Part shown: positions 20,296-30,470 of the stretch, one piece after another
Position numbering within the stretch: the stretch's first letter is position 1
How the letters are laid out: each line of letters starts with the position of its first letter
Assembly (NCBI GenBank): GCA_002862095.1
Contig: PHSQ01000002.1
Coordinates: forward strand, 682,001-746,000
Length of the DNA: 64,000 nt
Source: Methylocystis sp. KS32
GTDB lineage: Bacteria; Pseudomonadota; Alphaproteobacteria; Rhizobiales; Beijerinckiaceae
Direction: 5' to 3'
Translations under genes and position numbers: made by a program
Notes under the pieces: generated by a model
Databases searched by the model: none
What the model saw: the letters and a program-made list of their open reading frames with translations, nothing else
What the model was told of the DNA's origin: nothing

Positions 20296-21096
20296 ATGAT
20301 TTCTCTCCCCCGACGCGGCCCGATCGCCGCCGCCGCTGTTTTCGCCGCACTCCTCGCCGGTTGCGCCAGCACCAAGCCAATACCCCCTGCCAATTCGCTC
20401 GCGCTGGTCACGCCGCCCGCGCCGCACGATCCAGCGCCGCCGCGCGATTCGGTCGCCTCCGCGGCTGTTTCCGGCGCAGGCGCCAGCGCCGGCGACTTCA
20501 AATCCATGTATGGCGAAGTCAAGGACGGCCAATTCAGTGTTCCGGCGGTGAAAACAGGGCAGGTCAACCCGGCTTTCCTGCGCAAGACCGTGACCTATGT
20601 CACCACGGAGGCGCCAGGCTCCATCGTGATCGACCCCGCGAACCACTACCTCTACCATATCGAGGAGGGCGGCAAGGCGACCCGCTACGGCGTCGGCGTT
20701 GGGCGCGAGGGTTTTGTTTGGTCCGGCGAGGCGTCCATCAAAAGCAAGCAGGAATGGCCGGACTGGTATCCGCCGAAAGAAATGATCCAACGCAGACCCG
20801 ACCTCAAGAGCGCCGTGGTGCCATTGCAAAGCGGAGTCGGGATGCACGGCGGCCCCTCCAATCCCCTCGGCGCGCGCGCCATGTATTTGTGGCAGGGCGA
20901 CAAGGACACGCTGTTCCGCATCCACGGCACCAACGAGCCGTCCAGCATCGGTCACAGCGAGTCCTCCGGCTGCATCCGCATGATCAATCAGGATGTGATG
21001 GACCTTTACGAAAAGACGCCCATCGGCGCCCGCGTCGTGGTGCTCGGCTCGCGCGGCGCCCAGCCGCTGATGGCGTCGGCGTCGCGGGGCAACTGA
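20296..21096 (+). CDS. L,D-transpeptidase (YkuD family) lipoprotein
   Basis: The 266-residue protein has a lipobox LLAGC (Cys23) and a Pro/Ala linker, then a YkuD catalytic domain. The active-site set is present: His210 in the HGTNEP segment, His220, and the nucleophile Cys226 in SSGCIRM. Such enzymes form 3-3 peptidoglycan cross-links or attach outer-membrane proteins to peptidoglycan in the periplasm. The GMHGGPSNPLGARAMYLW region matches the family. Envelope anchoring is inferred from the lipobox. Confidence 0.92.
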   Translation: MISLPRRGPIAAAAVFAALLAGCASTKPIPPANSLALVTPPAPHDPAPPRDSVASAAVSGAGASAGDFKSMYGEVKDGQFSVPAVKTGQVNPAFLRKTVTYVTTEAPGSIVIDPANHYLYHIEEGGKATRYGVGVGREGFVWSGEASIKSKQEWPDWYPPKEMIQRRPDLKSAVVPLQSGVGMHGGPSNPLGARAMYLWQGDKDTLFRIHGTNEPSSIGHSESSGCIRMINQDVMDLYEKTPIGARVVVLGSRGAQPLMASASRGN

Positions 21097-21689
21097 GCAC
21101 AGACGGCCACTCGCTTCGCTTCACCCAGAGGGCGGCGTCGAGCGGCTTTCGCCATTGTCGATGCGCCTGAGCGGATGGAACGCGTCCTCGGGCGGATTGG
21201 CCCCAAACGCAAGGTCCGCACGCTCCACCACGTCATAAACGACTCTGACGGCGGGTTCGTCATTGCGAGGAACGAAGTGACGAAGCAATCCAGCGGCGGC
21301 GGGGCGGAGGCTGGATCGTTTCGAGCATGACGAGGCGAAAGGGCCTGGCGGGACTTAAGGATTGCTTCGCTCCGCTCGCAAAGACGGAGGCTGCAATGAC
21401 GGAGAGGGGACTGGCGGGACTTAAGGATTGCTTCCCGCCACGTCTTCGGCTCGCGGTCGCAATGCCGCTCCCCCATGCCGCTCCGGGTTCCGCGTCGCGA
21501 CTCGGCGGAGCCAAGGGGGCCGATGAAATTTCCACGCAGTTGGAGCATTTTTAAATTCCCTCGCCGCCGGAAAGGCCAAAGCGGGGCATGGCGGGCGGCG
21601 ATTGTGGAGCGGATCGAACCCAATCTGGCCATTGCCGTTCAAGCGAAGACGAAGAACAATGGCTCTCGCAACGGAACGCGAGGCGGAAA
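21097..21689. repeat. Gene-poor stretch with CATTGCGAG-type repeats
   Basis: No credible gene is seen in these 593 bases. From about 21255 to 21470 there are three or four degenerate units of the CATTGCGAG repeat: TCGTCATTGCGAGGAACGA, then two copies of GGCGGGACTTAAGGATTGCTTC separated by about 70 bases and each followed by a GCTCGC motif. The remainder shows no recognisable signal apart from the ribosome-binding region of the next gene. Confidence 0.6.
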
Positions 21690-22511
21690 ATGACTCTCAT
21701 ACGCAATGTCGCGGGCACGGCTTTCGTCGTCGCCGAATATCGCGCCGAGGAAAATTTCAAGGAAAAGCCGCTCTATCTCGATCCCATCGTGCATGTGTTT
21801 CTCGACGAGGAAACCAAGCGCGCGGCGGACGAAATTTTTGCCTCCTTCCCGCCGGTGAAAATAAATGTGTGGCTCCGAACGCGCTATCTGGACGAGAGGC
21901 TCGACGCCCAATTGCGCGGCGGTTTTCGTCAGGTCGCGATACTCGGCGCCGGGTTGGACACGCGGGCGCAACGAAAAGCGTCGCCGGGCGTTTCTTACTT
22001 CGAGATCGACGACGGCGCGACGCTCGCATTCAAACAGGCGCGGCTCGAAGCGAGCGGGATCGCACCCGGCGTCGCTTATATCGCCGGCGATTACGTCGCC
22101 GACGATCTCGCCGCGCTTTTGCGCAAGGCCGGTTTTGACTTCACGCTGCCGACGCATTTCATCTGGGAAGGCAACACAATGTATCTCGACGCCGATGCGG
22201 TCGTCCAAGTGCTCGACGGCATTGCGCGAAATCTGCCGCGCTTTTCCATCTCCTTCGATTATCTCGCGCCCGAGGTGATCGAAAATGGAACCGGCGATGC
22301 CGAGATAACCGCCGTCGTCGAAAGATTCGCGGCCATGGGCGCGCCCTGGACTTACGGAATCGACGGCGTCGCCGACCTCGCCGCGCGCATCGGCGCGCGC
22401 CTCGCGGATCACGTCACTATCGCTGATCTTCACCGGCTCTATTGGCCAGGAAAGACGCCGCTGTCCCGCTTGTTCGATTATTATTCGATCTGCACGCTTG
22501 AGGCGGGCTGA
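21690..22511 (+). CDS. Class I SAM methyltransferase, LCM-like family
   Basis: The 273-residue protein resembles the leucine-carboxyl-methyltransferase-like family (PF04072): N-terminal DPIVHVFL, WLRTRYLDERL, motif I VAILGAGLDTRAQR, the acidic FEIDD strand, and HFIWEGNTMYLD. Members act on small molecules or protein carboxyl groups, and the bacterial ones are mostly uncharacterised. The ATG at 21690 follows AGGCGGAA and gives the canonical N-terminus; upstream codons in the same frame are not family-like. Substrate unknown. Confidence 0.85.
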   Translation: MTLIRNVAGTAFVVAEYRAEENFKEKPLYLDPIVHVFLDEETKRAADEIFASFPPVKINVWLRTRYLDERLDAQLRGGFRQVAILGAGLDTRAQRKASPGVSYFEIDDGATLAFKQARLEASGIAPGVAYIAGDYVADDLAALLRKAGFDFTLPTHFIWEGNTMYLDADAVVQVLDGIARNLPRFSISFDYLAPEVIENGTGDAEITAVVERFAAMGAPWTYGIDGVADLAARIGARLADHVTIADLHRLYWPGKTPLSRLFDYYSICTLEAG

Positions 22512-22719
22512 GGCGCGCCGCAGCGGTCGATTGCGCCGAGTCCGTGAAAAGAAAAGACTTTTTTTTGCAATCGCATGGAATTCGCAGCGCATTCGTGTAT
22601 CGCGCGAAAGCTTTTTTTCGCGACGCCGCCAACGATGTTCGGCATGTTAAGATTTCAGTGATGGATTTACGCTTCAAAATGGCTTGTCGACATAATGATC
22701 TTGCGAGCAAAGTCTTGTC

Positions 22720-23370
22720 ATGCCCTCACAGCCTCGCGTTCTACTAAAGCAAGATGGCGAAACGGTTTTGAACAGCGTCAAGGTGAATCTCGAGGGGCGC
22801 TTCATGTCGCCTTCCAGAGCGGAGCATCCCTGTTCGATCGTCGAAATGTCCATCGGAGAGATAGCGATTTCGTCGGCGGAAAAGCCGGCGCCGGGGGACC
22901 ACGTGATCGTTTACGTCGCCGAACTCGGCCGGTTCGAGGGCGTCGTGGCGCGACACGATCCGGCGGGTTTCGCGCTATGCATGACCCTCACCGCCCAGAA
23001 ACAGCGAAAGCTGGCCGAACAACTCGTCTGGTTCGCCAATCGCGACGCACTGCAACTCGATGAACACCGCCGTCACAAGCGCATCGCGCCGCTCGTGCGA
23101 CTGACCTCCGTGCGTCTCGCCAATGGCGCGGAGCATGTCGCGAAAATCAACGATATTTCACGGTCTGGCGTGAGCGTCGAAATTAGCGTTTCGCTGCTTG
23201 GCGTGAGGTTGCTTGTCGGCAGCCGGGTTTTCATGGATTCCAAAGCGGCGACGGTGCTTCGCGTCTATAAGGACGGCTTTGTGGCCGAGTTCGAGGAGTC
23301 CTTCGACCTCGCCGAGATCGACGAAGCATTTGGATCTGAGGAATTTCCGGGCGCCGCCGCCCGACGCTAG
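22720..23370 (+). CDS. PilZ-domain protein
   Basis: The 216-residue protein has a C-terminal PilZ domain with the c-di-GMP-binding RxxxR (RRHKR, about residues 117-121) and the D-x-S-x-x-G motif (DISRSG, near 145-150). The first 100 residues look like a degenerate PilZ-type barrel, giving a two-barrel layout. It probably binds cyclic di-GMP and affects motility, adhesion or the cell cycle. Its TAG stop (23368-23370) coincides with the TAGAGC border of a palindromic repeat. Confidence 0.85.
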   Translation: MPSQPRVLLKQDGETVLNSVKVNLEGRFMSPSRAEHPCSIVEMSIGEIAISSAEKPAPGDHVIVYVAELGRFEGVVARHDPAGFALCMTLTAQKQRKLAEQLVWFANRDALQLDEHRRHKRIAPLVRLTSVRLANGAEHVAKINDISRSGVSVEISVSLLGVRLLVGSRVFMDSKAATVLRVYKDGFVAEFEESFDLAEIDEAFGSEEFPGAAARR

Positions 23371-23409
23371 AGCGCTTATCGACCAGACGGAATCGTCTGA
23401 TCGATTAAG
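23368..23409 (+). repeat. Partial palindromic repeat overlapping a stop codon
   Basis: TAGAGCGCTTATCGACCAG begins at the stop codon of the PilZ gene and forms a near-perfect hairpin (ATCGACCAGACG with CGTCTGATCGAT). This corresponds to hairpin 3 of the TAGAGC-bordered repeat; the other two hairpins are absent. Confidence 0.7.
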
Positions 23410-23580
23410 ACATCGCGCCAGTCCCCTCTCCGTCATTGCGAGCCGAAGGCGAAGCAATCCAGGGGGACTGGCCCGGCACTGGATCGCTTCGCTACGCTCG
23501 CAATGACGGAGGGGGAACTAGCGGGACTTAAGGATCGCCTCCCGCCGCGCCTTTGGCTCGCAATGAACGGCCGCAATCCA
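23410..23580. repeat. CATTGCGAG-type repeat block
   Basis: Head-to-head units: CCGTCATTGCGAGCCGAAG with GCAATCCAGG (from 23432), then its complement-like CGCTCGCAATGACGGAG (near 23496-23512), then GGGACTTAAGGATCGCCTC ending in GGCTCGCAATGA (near 23550-23565). The same units occur at 19.8 kb and 21.3 kb. Confidence 0.65.
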
Positions 23581-23703
23581 GGGGTATCGCGCGACATATG
23601 TGGATGAGATTCTTCGGTCGCGGTGACGAGATGATTGTCGCGGAGCGACAACAAGGCAAGCGGATTTTTAGTGACGTTCGTTTTGATTGACGCGGAGCGA
23701 CAA

Positions 23704-25395
<1,692 letters not shown>

Positions 25396-25418
25396 TATTG
25401 CCATGTATGGATGCCCCC

Positions 25419-25673
25419 GTTCGCGCAAGAAGTTTTTTGAGCGGCTCGACCACGTGATCGGGTGCGGTCATGTATCAGGCCTTTTGATGCGGCCCGATAT
25501 GGCCGCTGGCCGGTATGGAGATACGCGGACCAGGCGCAAATCATTCGAACGAGCTTTGAACTCTATGGCATTAATTGCGTTTCCGGGTCCGGATCTGACC
25601 GATCATTTGACCTTACCGTTCGTCGACCTCGTCACACGCCTGACGTTCCCAAGCCACGGCGTCCGATCATCGA
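25419..25673 (-). ncRNA. Candidate bridge (seek) RNA region of the IS1111-type element
   Basis: IS110-family transposases are guided by an RNA encoded in the noncoding end of the element; in the IS1111 subgroup it lies downstream of the transposase gene. Here the 255 bases between transposase stop and the left inverted repeat are the only noncoding region long enough. I did not derive the guide loops or donor/target matches, so this rests on position and family knowledge alone. Confidence 0.3.
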
Positions 25674-26702
25674 TCAGGACGCCGCAACCACAGGAATTCG
25701 GAAATCTTCTCCCTTCGCCAGCATGGCCCAGACTGAGCGCGCCATTTTGTTGGCGAGCGCAATCGCCACCAGCATCTTTGGTTTGCGCGCCAACATGCGC
25801 TGTAGCCAGCTTCCCTCCGGCGCACCCTTCCGCGATGCCGAGCGAACGACGGCCATCGCGCCGATGATCAGCAGGCGACGAATGTCGCGCTGGCCCATCT
25901 TCGAGATTTTCCCAAGAACCTGTTTGCCTCCGGTCGAATGTTGCCGGGGGACAAGCCCGAGCCAGGCGGCGAAATCGCGACCTCGTTTGAAGACATCCAT
26001 CGGCGGCGCGAAGGTTGCGATCGCCAGGGCCGTGATTGGGCCGACGCCCGGCATCGTCCGCAGACGCCGTGTCGTTTCTCCGCATGCGGCTTGGTGAACC
26101 GTCACCTTCTCAAGTTCGGAGATCCTTTTCGACAGCCCTTCGATCTGATCAAGGAAGACACGCGCCAGTTCCACGACGAGAAGCGGAAGCGATGTCGGTT
26201 GATCCTCGACCGCCTCTTTAAGAACTTTCACATTCGCCGGTCCCTGCGCGGCGACGACGCCGTGCTCCGACAAATGACCGCGGAGCGCGTTAGTCAGTTG
26301 CGTGCGCTGCCGGACCAAAAGATCTCGCGTCCGGAAAAGCATGGCGCGCGCCTGCTGTTCCTCGGTCTTGACCGCAACAAAGCGCATCGTCGGCCGGCTC
26401 GCCGCCTCGGCAATCGCTTCCGAATCAGCCGCGTCGTTCTTTTGGCGCTTGACGAAGGGCTTGACGTATATTGGTGGGATCAATCGAACCTCGTGGCCGA
26501 GGTCGCGGATGGCTCGCCCCCAGTGGCGCGCGCTCCCGCAGGCCTCCATGGCGACGATGCAGCGCGGCTGCTCGGCAAAGAAACCCAGAACTTTTTCTCG
26601 GGAAAGCTTCTTGCGGAACGCCACGCAGCCGTCGGCGAGGGCGCCATGCGCCTGGAAGGACCGCTTTGCAAGATCAAGACCGATGATGCTAACCTTTTCC
26701 AT
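25674..26702 (-). CDS. IS110-family transposase
   Basis: The 342-residue protein has an N-terminal RuvC-like DEDD domain (Asp10 in GLDLAK, Glu53 in MEACGSA, Asp90 and Asp93 in KNDAADSEA) and a C-terminal Transposase_20 domain with PGVGPITALA and the putative catalytic Ser256 in RQHSTGGK. Length and residues are intact, so it should be active. These enzymes recombine DNA without making target duplications, directed by an element-encoded RNA. Confidence 0.93.
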   Translation of the reverse strand: MEKVSIIGLDLAKRSFQAHGALADGCVAFRKKLSREKVLGFFAEQPRCIVAMEACGSARHWGRAIRDLGHEVRLIPPIYVKPFVKRQKNDAADSEAIAEAASRPTMRFVAVKTEEQQARAMLFRTRDLLVRQRTQLTNALRGHLSEHGVVAAQGPANVKVLKEAVEDQPTSLPLLVVELARVFLDQIEGLSKRISELEKVTVHQAACGETTRRLRTMPGVGPITALAIATFAPPMDVFKRGRDFAAWLGLVPRQHSTGGKQVLGKISKMGQRDIRRLLIIGAMAVVRSASRKGAPEGSWLQRMLARKPKMLVAIALANKMARSVWAMLAKGEDFRIPVVAAS

Positions 26703-26780
26703 GGATGCTCTCTCCGTTCGTGGGATGGGAAAACATCACCACTTTGGCACATCGCGATGCCGTCAGGAGGGGGCATCCAC

Positions 26781-27080
26781 TCCATCATTCGACATCGACA
26801 GGGCCAAAAAAGCTGTCGAGATCGACGCCGGCCGCCGGCTCGCTTCCGACAACCAGGGGTTGATCACCCGACGGGTGAGCGGACAAAGCAGAGGAATCGC
26901 GCCTCATGCCCCCCCCCAGAATGAAGGACTCCGCGCCATCCGCAAAATCTCAACTGCGGTTTTTGGGATGAGCAAGATCAATTTCCACGCGGTCGCTGAA
27001 CCGCAATTGCCGCGCCAATCCCGAATGAGCCGGAAATCTCTCCATCAGCGCTTCGACATGCGCCCGTTCGATTTGAATGT
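26781..27080. other. Intergenic stretch right of the IS110-type element
   Basis: Nothing recognisable is seen apart from a run of nine C residues near 26908-26916. Short open frames on both strands lack ribosome-binding sites and resemble no family. Neither the missing istA N-terminus nor more of the RAYT gene could be found here. Confidence 0.5.
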
Positions 27081-28703
27081 TCATCGCCGCATCCGTCGTT
27101 CGTCAGGGTAAGGAGGCAAAGTGAGAATGCGCGGGTCTTCGACGGCCGCGCCGACCGTGAAGTGGTAGACATCCTGAAACGTCCTGCTTCCGGCGGTCAG
27201 GCCAAGCAAGGCGTGAACCTCGTCGTCGAAAAAGCAGCCGATTCCTGTCCCCGAGAATCCATGCGCGGTAGCGCCGAGATAGAGCGCCTGCCCAATCAAG
27301 CCCGCCTCCCAATGCAAGCGACGGTAGCCGAAGCCTCCGTCGGCGCTCAAAGTCCGCTCGAAGTCGGCGATCATGGCGAGACTGAAACAACCTTTTCCGC
27401 CGATAGGCTGAAGGCATGAAAGCCGCGTCGCTTCGCGCTCGACGCTTCCCGACTTCAATCGAACCAGGGGAAAACCGCCAAAATCGATCGGCGTCGGCTT
27501 GTTGGCCGAGGAGCAGACGGACAGCAAATGATCCGCGACAGCCGCATCGCGAGGAAAAAGATAAAGCCCAGGATCGAGCCCTTCCACGCGATGCACGAAT
27601 AAGACGAGCGTGATTGCGGGCGCCCAAGGAAACGCCGCAAGCATCGGCTCCACGCCCGGTGTTGTCGCCGCGAGCATCGCGCAGACTGCTTCCTTGGGAA
27701 GGATCGAGGTACCGTCGAAACGTTGCGCGCTTCTTCTAGCGCGAACGACCTCCGCAATGGGACGACGACACGCGCCCGATGGCGTCGAAGCCTTGGCCGA
27801 AACCTTGCTTGCTAATCCCGCGCCGACGGCTTTGCGGCAGAGCCGGAACGCCAGATCGACGAGCGGCCAGCCGTCGTGATCCTCGCTCAACTGGTTCGCC
27901 GCGCCATGCCAAACCCTGGGGCTGGCGGCCAGAGACGCGACATCGGGAAGATCGCCCGACCTGGCGGAGCCAGCCTCCACCCATGCGAGAAGCTCGGGAT
28001 ATTCCGGTTCGCGGCGATGGCAAGCGTCGGCGCGCTCAAGACCCAGTAGCGCGCTTATTTCATCGTCGGAGGGCGCGGCGAGAACGTGCAGCCTCCAGCC
28101 GAGCGCAGCCGCCGACTGCGCCGCCGCGCCAATGGCGTGCCCGGCGTCGAGCTGACAATAGCGAAAGGCGCGTTCGCCATATTTCCAGGCCTCGCGCCAG
28201 GGGATCGAACTCAAGCCGAGAAGAAAGCCGTTCGATGGAAAGGCCACGGAGTCGGTGAAAGTCGCGCGCAGTTCCAGCGCATGTTCCAGCGGCGCGTAAT
28301 GGAAAATGCCGGCGCTATCCGAAATTCCCCGCGTTGCGCCGAGAACAACCCAGCCTTCGGTCGGATGCAAATTGCCGCTCGAAGGATTGTTTCGCAATGC
28401 CCATGTCGAGCCTTCCGCGCTCTTCCAGGCGCTCAGCCCGAACGCGAGTTCGAGAAACAGCCCCAGCGACGCGCGATCGATTTTTTTGGAACTGGATGCA
28501 GGCCCGGGAAATGGCGGTCCTTGGGCGCCATCCAAAAGCGGCAGATCAAGGCTCGAGCTCCCCTCGAAGCGACTGTATGGCGATGGCTGTGAACTCCAAT
28601 CCAGAAATGCCGGACCCAGGGCGTAGCGGTTCGGAGCATGTTTGGTGCGTTCATGATAGCCGCCCATCTCCGAGGGCAATCCATCGCTTTCACGAATGCT
28701 CAT
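27081..28703 (-). CDS. SagB/ThcOx-type nitroreductase-fold dehydrogenase (tandem domains)
   Basis: The 540-residue protein contains two nitroreductase-fold halves. The first includes LRNNPSSGNLHPTEGW and FHYAPLEHALELR, the signatures of SagB-type FMN dehydrogenases. The second begins near residue 325 with ARRSAQRFDG and includes WEAGLIGQALYLGATAHG. In RiPP clusters SagB enzymes oxidise thiazolines and oxazolines to azoles, but many bacteria carry stand-alone copies of unknown function. No cyclodehydratase or obvious precursor peptide is nearby. It starts 13 bases after the GST gene and is probably co-transcribed with it. Confidence 0.88.
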   Translation of the reverse strand: MSIRESDGLPSEMGGYHERTKHAPNRYALGPAFLDWSSQPSPYSRFEGSSSLDLPLLDGAQGPPFPGPASSSKKIDRASLGLFLELAFGLSAWKSAEGSTWALRNNPSSGNLHPTEGWVVLGATRGISDSAGIFHYAPLEHALELRATFTDSVAFPSNGFLLGLSSIPWREAWKYGERAFRYCQLDAGHAIGAAAQSAAALGWRLHVLAAPSDDEISALLGLERADACHRREPEYPELLAWVEAGSARSGDLPDVASLAASPRVWHGAANQLSEDHDGWPLVDLAFRLCRKAVGAGLASKVSAKASTPSGACRRPIAEVVRARRSAQRFDGTSILPKEAVCAMLAATTPGVEPMLAAFPWAPAITLVLFVHRVEGLDPGLYLFPRDAAVADHLLSVCSSANKPTPIDFGGFPLVRLKSGSVEREATRLSCLQPIGGKGCFSLAMIADFERTLSADGGFGYRRLHWEAGLIGQALYLGATAHGFSGTGIGCFFDDEVHALLGLTAGSRTFQDVYHFTVGAAVEDPRILTLPPYPDERRMRR

Positions 28704-28716
28704 TGGCGCAAAGCTT

Positions 28717-29331
28717 TCACCGATAACCCTCCTCAGCCAGGACCTGACGAACCGCCGGTCGGGTTCGCATCAACTGATAATGCGCCAGACAGTTTGGAGG
28801 CAGTTGCACTCCCGTCTTGTCCGCCCAGAATTCGACGTAAAACAAGGCGGGATCTGCGATGGAGAATTCTCCCGCCACATAGCTGCTTGGCGGAATGCGA
28901 TGGTTCAACTGCGCGAACGCCTCCACGACAATTTCGCGGCCTTCCTTTTTGATCGCCTCAGCGGCGCGCCGCTTCGAAACATATCGTTCCGGCGTGAACA
29001 CGCGGCGAAAGCCTTCGCCATGAATATGGCGGGTGCAATATTCAAGCGTCTCGAACGCCTTTGACGCCGCTTCCGGATCCGCCGGCAACAATTTTCGTCG
29101 GGGATAGGCCTCGGCGAGCCATGTCGCGATTGAGACGAAATCTGTCAGAGCGGAACCGTCGTCACGAACCAGTGTCGGTATTGTTCCATTGGGGTTGATG
29201 GCGAGATACTGAGGTTCGAGATGCTCTCCCTTCGGCAAATTCACGATATAGGCCTCGAAAATCAGGCCGATCTCCTCAAGCAGGATGTGAATGCCCGTCG
29301 AGCACGACCCCGGAGCCATGTAGAATTTCAT
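28717..29331 (-). CDS. Glutathione S-transferase
   Basis: The 204-residue protein has the GST thioredoxin-like N-terminal domain: MKFYMAPGSCSTG with the candidate catalytic SCS near residues 8-10, NPNGTIPTLVRDDG (cis-proline) and TDFVSIATWLAE, followed by a helical C-terminal domain. The ATG at 29331 follows GGGGGAGG, the right spacing; the open frame upstream to 29415 is not family-like. It lies directly upstream of the SagB-type gene, suggesting joint action, for example in detoxification, but no substrate is evident. Confidence 0.92.
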   Translation of the reverse strand: MKFYMAPGSCSTGIHILLEEIGLIFEAYIVNLPKGEHLEPQYLAINPNGTIPTLVRDDGSALTDFVSIATWLAEAYPRRKLLPADPEAASKAFETLEYCTRHIHGEGFRRVFTPERYVSKRRAAEAIKKEGREIVVEAFAQLNHRIPPSSYVAGEFSIADPALFYVEFWADKTGVQLPPNCLAHYQLMRTRPAVRQVLAEEGYR

Positions 29332-29894
29332 CCGCCTCCCCCTCGCCCCGTCATGAAGCAAGGCGTTAATGGCAATTGGGGCGCCAGCGGTCAGTGTTTG
29401 GATCGGCCAGGTCATGGCGCCGGCAGCTCAAATTTCGACCGAGGTTTTTTTTATGTTTTCTCCAGCGATCTTGGTGGAAACGTCGATTTATGAGTTCATG
29501 CAGCAGTTTTTTTGCAGTGCACAGGAATGCATATGAAATATATTCTCGTCTGTTGCAAATATGTAACAACCTACTTTTTTGCTCCAATGGAAAATTATAA
29601 CTACCTATGAAACAATATAAATTTTAAAGCCCATAAGCGTTGGGCAATTTTTTGGCGCCACATCACATTTGATCCATATCAAAGACAGAGAAAATCGGCT
29701 CCATCTCGCCTTTTTTTAATCACACCGTGTCGCTAGAGCAAAATCCGAAAAAGTTGATAGACTTTTTCTATCTGATTTTGCTCCAGCTTTTTCAATCTGG
29801 AGCGATTTCTTAATCGACCAGACGATTCCGTCTGGTCGGAAAGCGCTCTAGCGGAATTAGTGCATCGGCAATCAGAACGAATGCATACCGCCTC
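29332..29894. other. AT-rich intergenic region with one palindromic repeat
   Basis: From about 29430 to 29730 the GC content drops sharply relative to the surrounding genes and no gene is seen; the segment includes several T-runs. It may be a foreign remnant or a regulatory region. A complete TAGAGC-bordered repeat occupies 29733-29851. Confidence 0.6.
29733..29851 (+). repeat. TAGAGC-bordered palindromic repeat, intact copy
   Basis: The 119-base unit begins CTAGAGC and ends GCTCTAG, a 7-base terminal inverted repeat. Inside are three hairpins: GAGCAAAATC...GATTTTGCTC with GAAAAAGT/ACTTTTTC, then CTCCAG/CTGGAG, then GACCAGACG/CGTCTGGTC. The order and length are the same at 61250-61368. Confidence 0.85.
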
Positions 29895-30260
29895 ATGCGC
29901 CTTGCGCTTACTCGGAGACGCAGCTTGAAAAAAACGATTGCCACTGTTGCCGCTTTACTGGTGTCCACCTATTCCGCCCAGTCGGAAAACTGGACCGGCA
30001 AAGCTTCTTATTACAGACTTAAAGGGCGAACTGCCAGCGGCAGCAATGTCGGCGGTCTCACCGCCGCCCATCGCTATCTTCCCTTCGGATCGAAAGCCCG
30101 CGTCACCAACCTGAAAAACAACCGGTCGGTCGTCGTCACGATCAACGATCGCGGCCCTTTCACCGGCGGACGCATCATCGACGTTTCGACCGGAGCAGCC
30201 GACCAGCTTGGCTTCCGCTCGGCGGGCGTCGCCAAGGTAAGAGTCGAGGCGTTACGCTAA
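29895..30260 (+). CDS. rlpA: RlpA-like double-psi beta-barrel protein
   Basis: The 121-residue exported protein carries the RlpA core: GKASYY near residue 35, the ASG-x-LTAAHR-LPFG block, [11 protein letters not shown] and GRIIDVS. RlpA proteins are septal lytic transglycosylases acting on denuded glycan strands, or related wall-binding proteins; this one is minimal and lacks the SPOR domain. An alternative TTG start at 29925, preceded by GGAG at seven bases, would give a cleaner signal peptide and may be the real start. Confidence 0.88.
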   Translation: MRLALTRRRSLKKTIATVAALLVSTYSAQSENWTGKASYYRLKGRTASGSNVGGLTAAHRYLPFGSKARVTNLKNNRSVVVTINDRGPFTGGRIIDVSTGAADQLGFRSAGVAKVRVEALR

Positions 30261-30404
30261 CCGAGGTTCTCGCCGACGGCAGCAAACCCGCCAAACGCGC
30301 CGATCCATCGAGCGGCATCTCGCGCCTTTCAAAGCCCTTGCGTCGAAGCCGGCGCAAATATTTAATAATGCGTTGAAATGAAGAATAGGTTTGGCGGTCG
30401 GGGT

Positions 30405-30419
30405 TTAGGTAAATCTTAA
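30405..30419 (+). promoter_or_regulatory. CtrA-like binding box upstream of sciP
   Basis: TTAG-GTAAATC-TTAA matches the CtrA consensus TTAA-N7-TTAA with one mismatch. A TATAAA sequence follows at 30431-30436, so the box would cover the -35 region, the position used for CtrA activation. In Caulobacter sciP is a direct CtrA target. Confidence 0.6.
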
Positions 30420-30470
30420 ATTGAGGCGGCTATAAAAGGTTATAACGTGTTCGAGTATGTGAGTAGCGAT

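Larger units (their letters stand above)
25408..26780 (-). mobile_element. IS110-family (IS1111-type) insertion sequence
   Basis: A full-length DEDD transposase gene (25674-26702) is flanked by the 11-base inverted repeat TGGATGCCCCC (25408-25418) and GGGGGCATCCA (26770-26780). Subterminal inverted repeats of this size characterise the IS1111 subgroup. The true ends should lie a few bases outside. The noncoding part is short upstream of the gene (67 bases) and long downstream (255 bases), also the IS1111 pattern. The left end lies directly next to the hairpin at the end of the miniature RAYT element; IS1111 elements are known to target REP-like sequences. Confidence 0.75.

Noticed and set aside
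29733-29851. CRISPR-like array from the repeated motifs
   Set aside because: The repeats are dispersed single palindromic units, not regularly spaced direct repeats with unique spacers; no cas genes occur.
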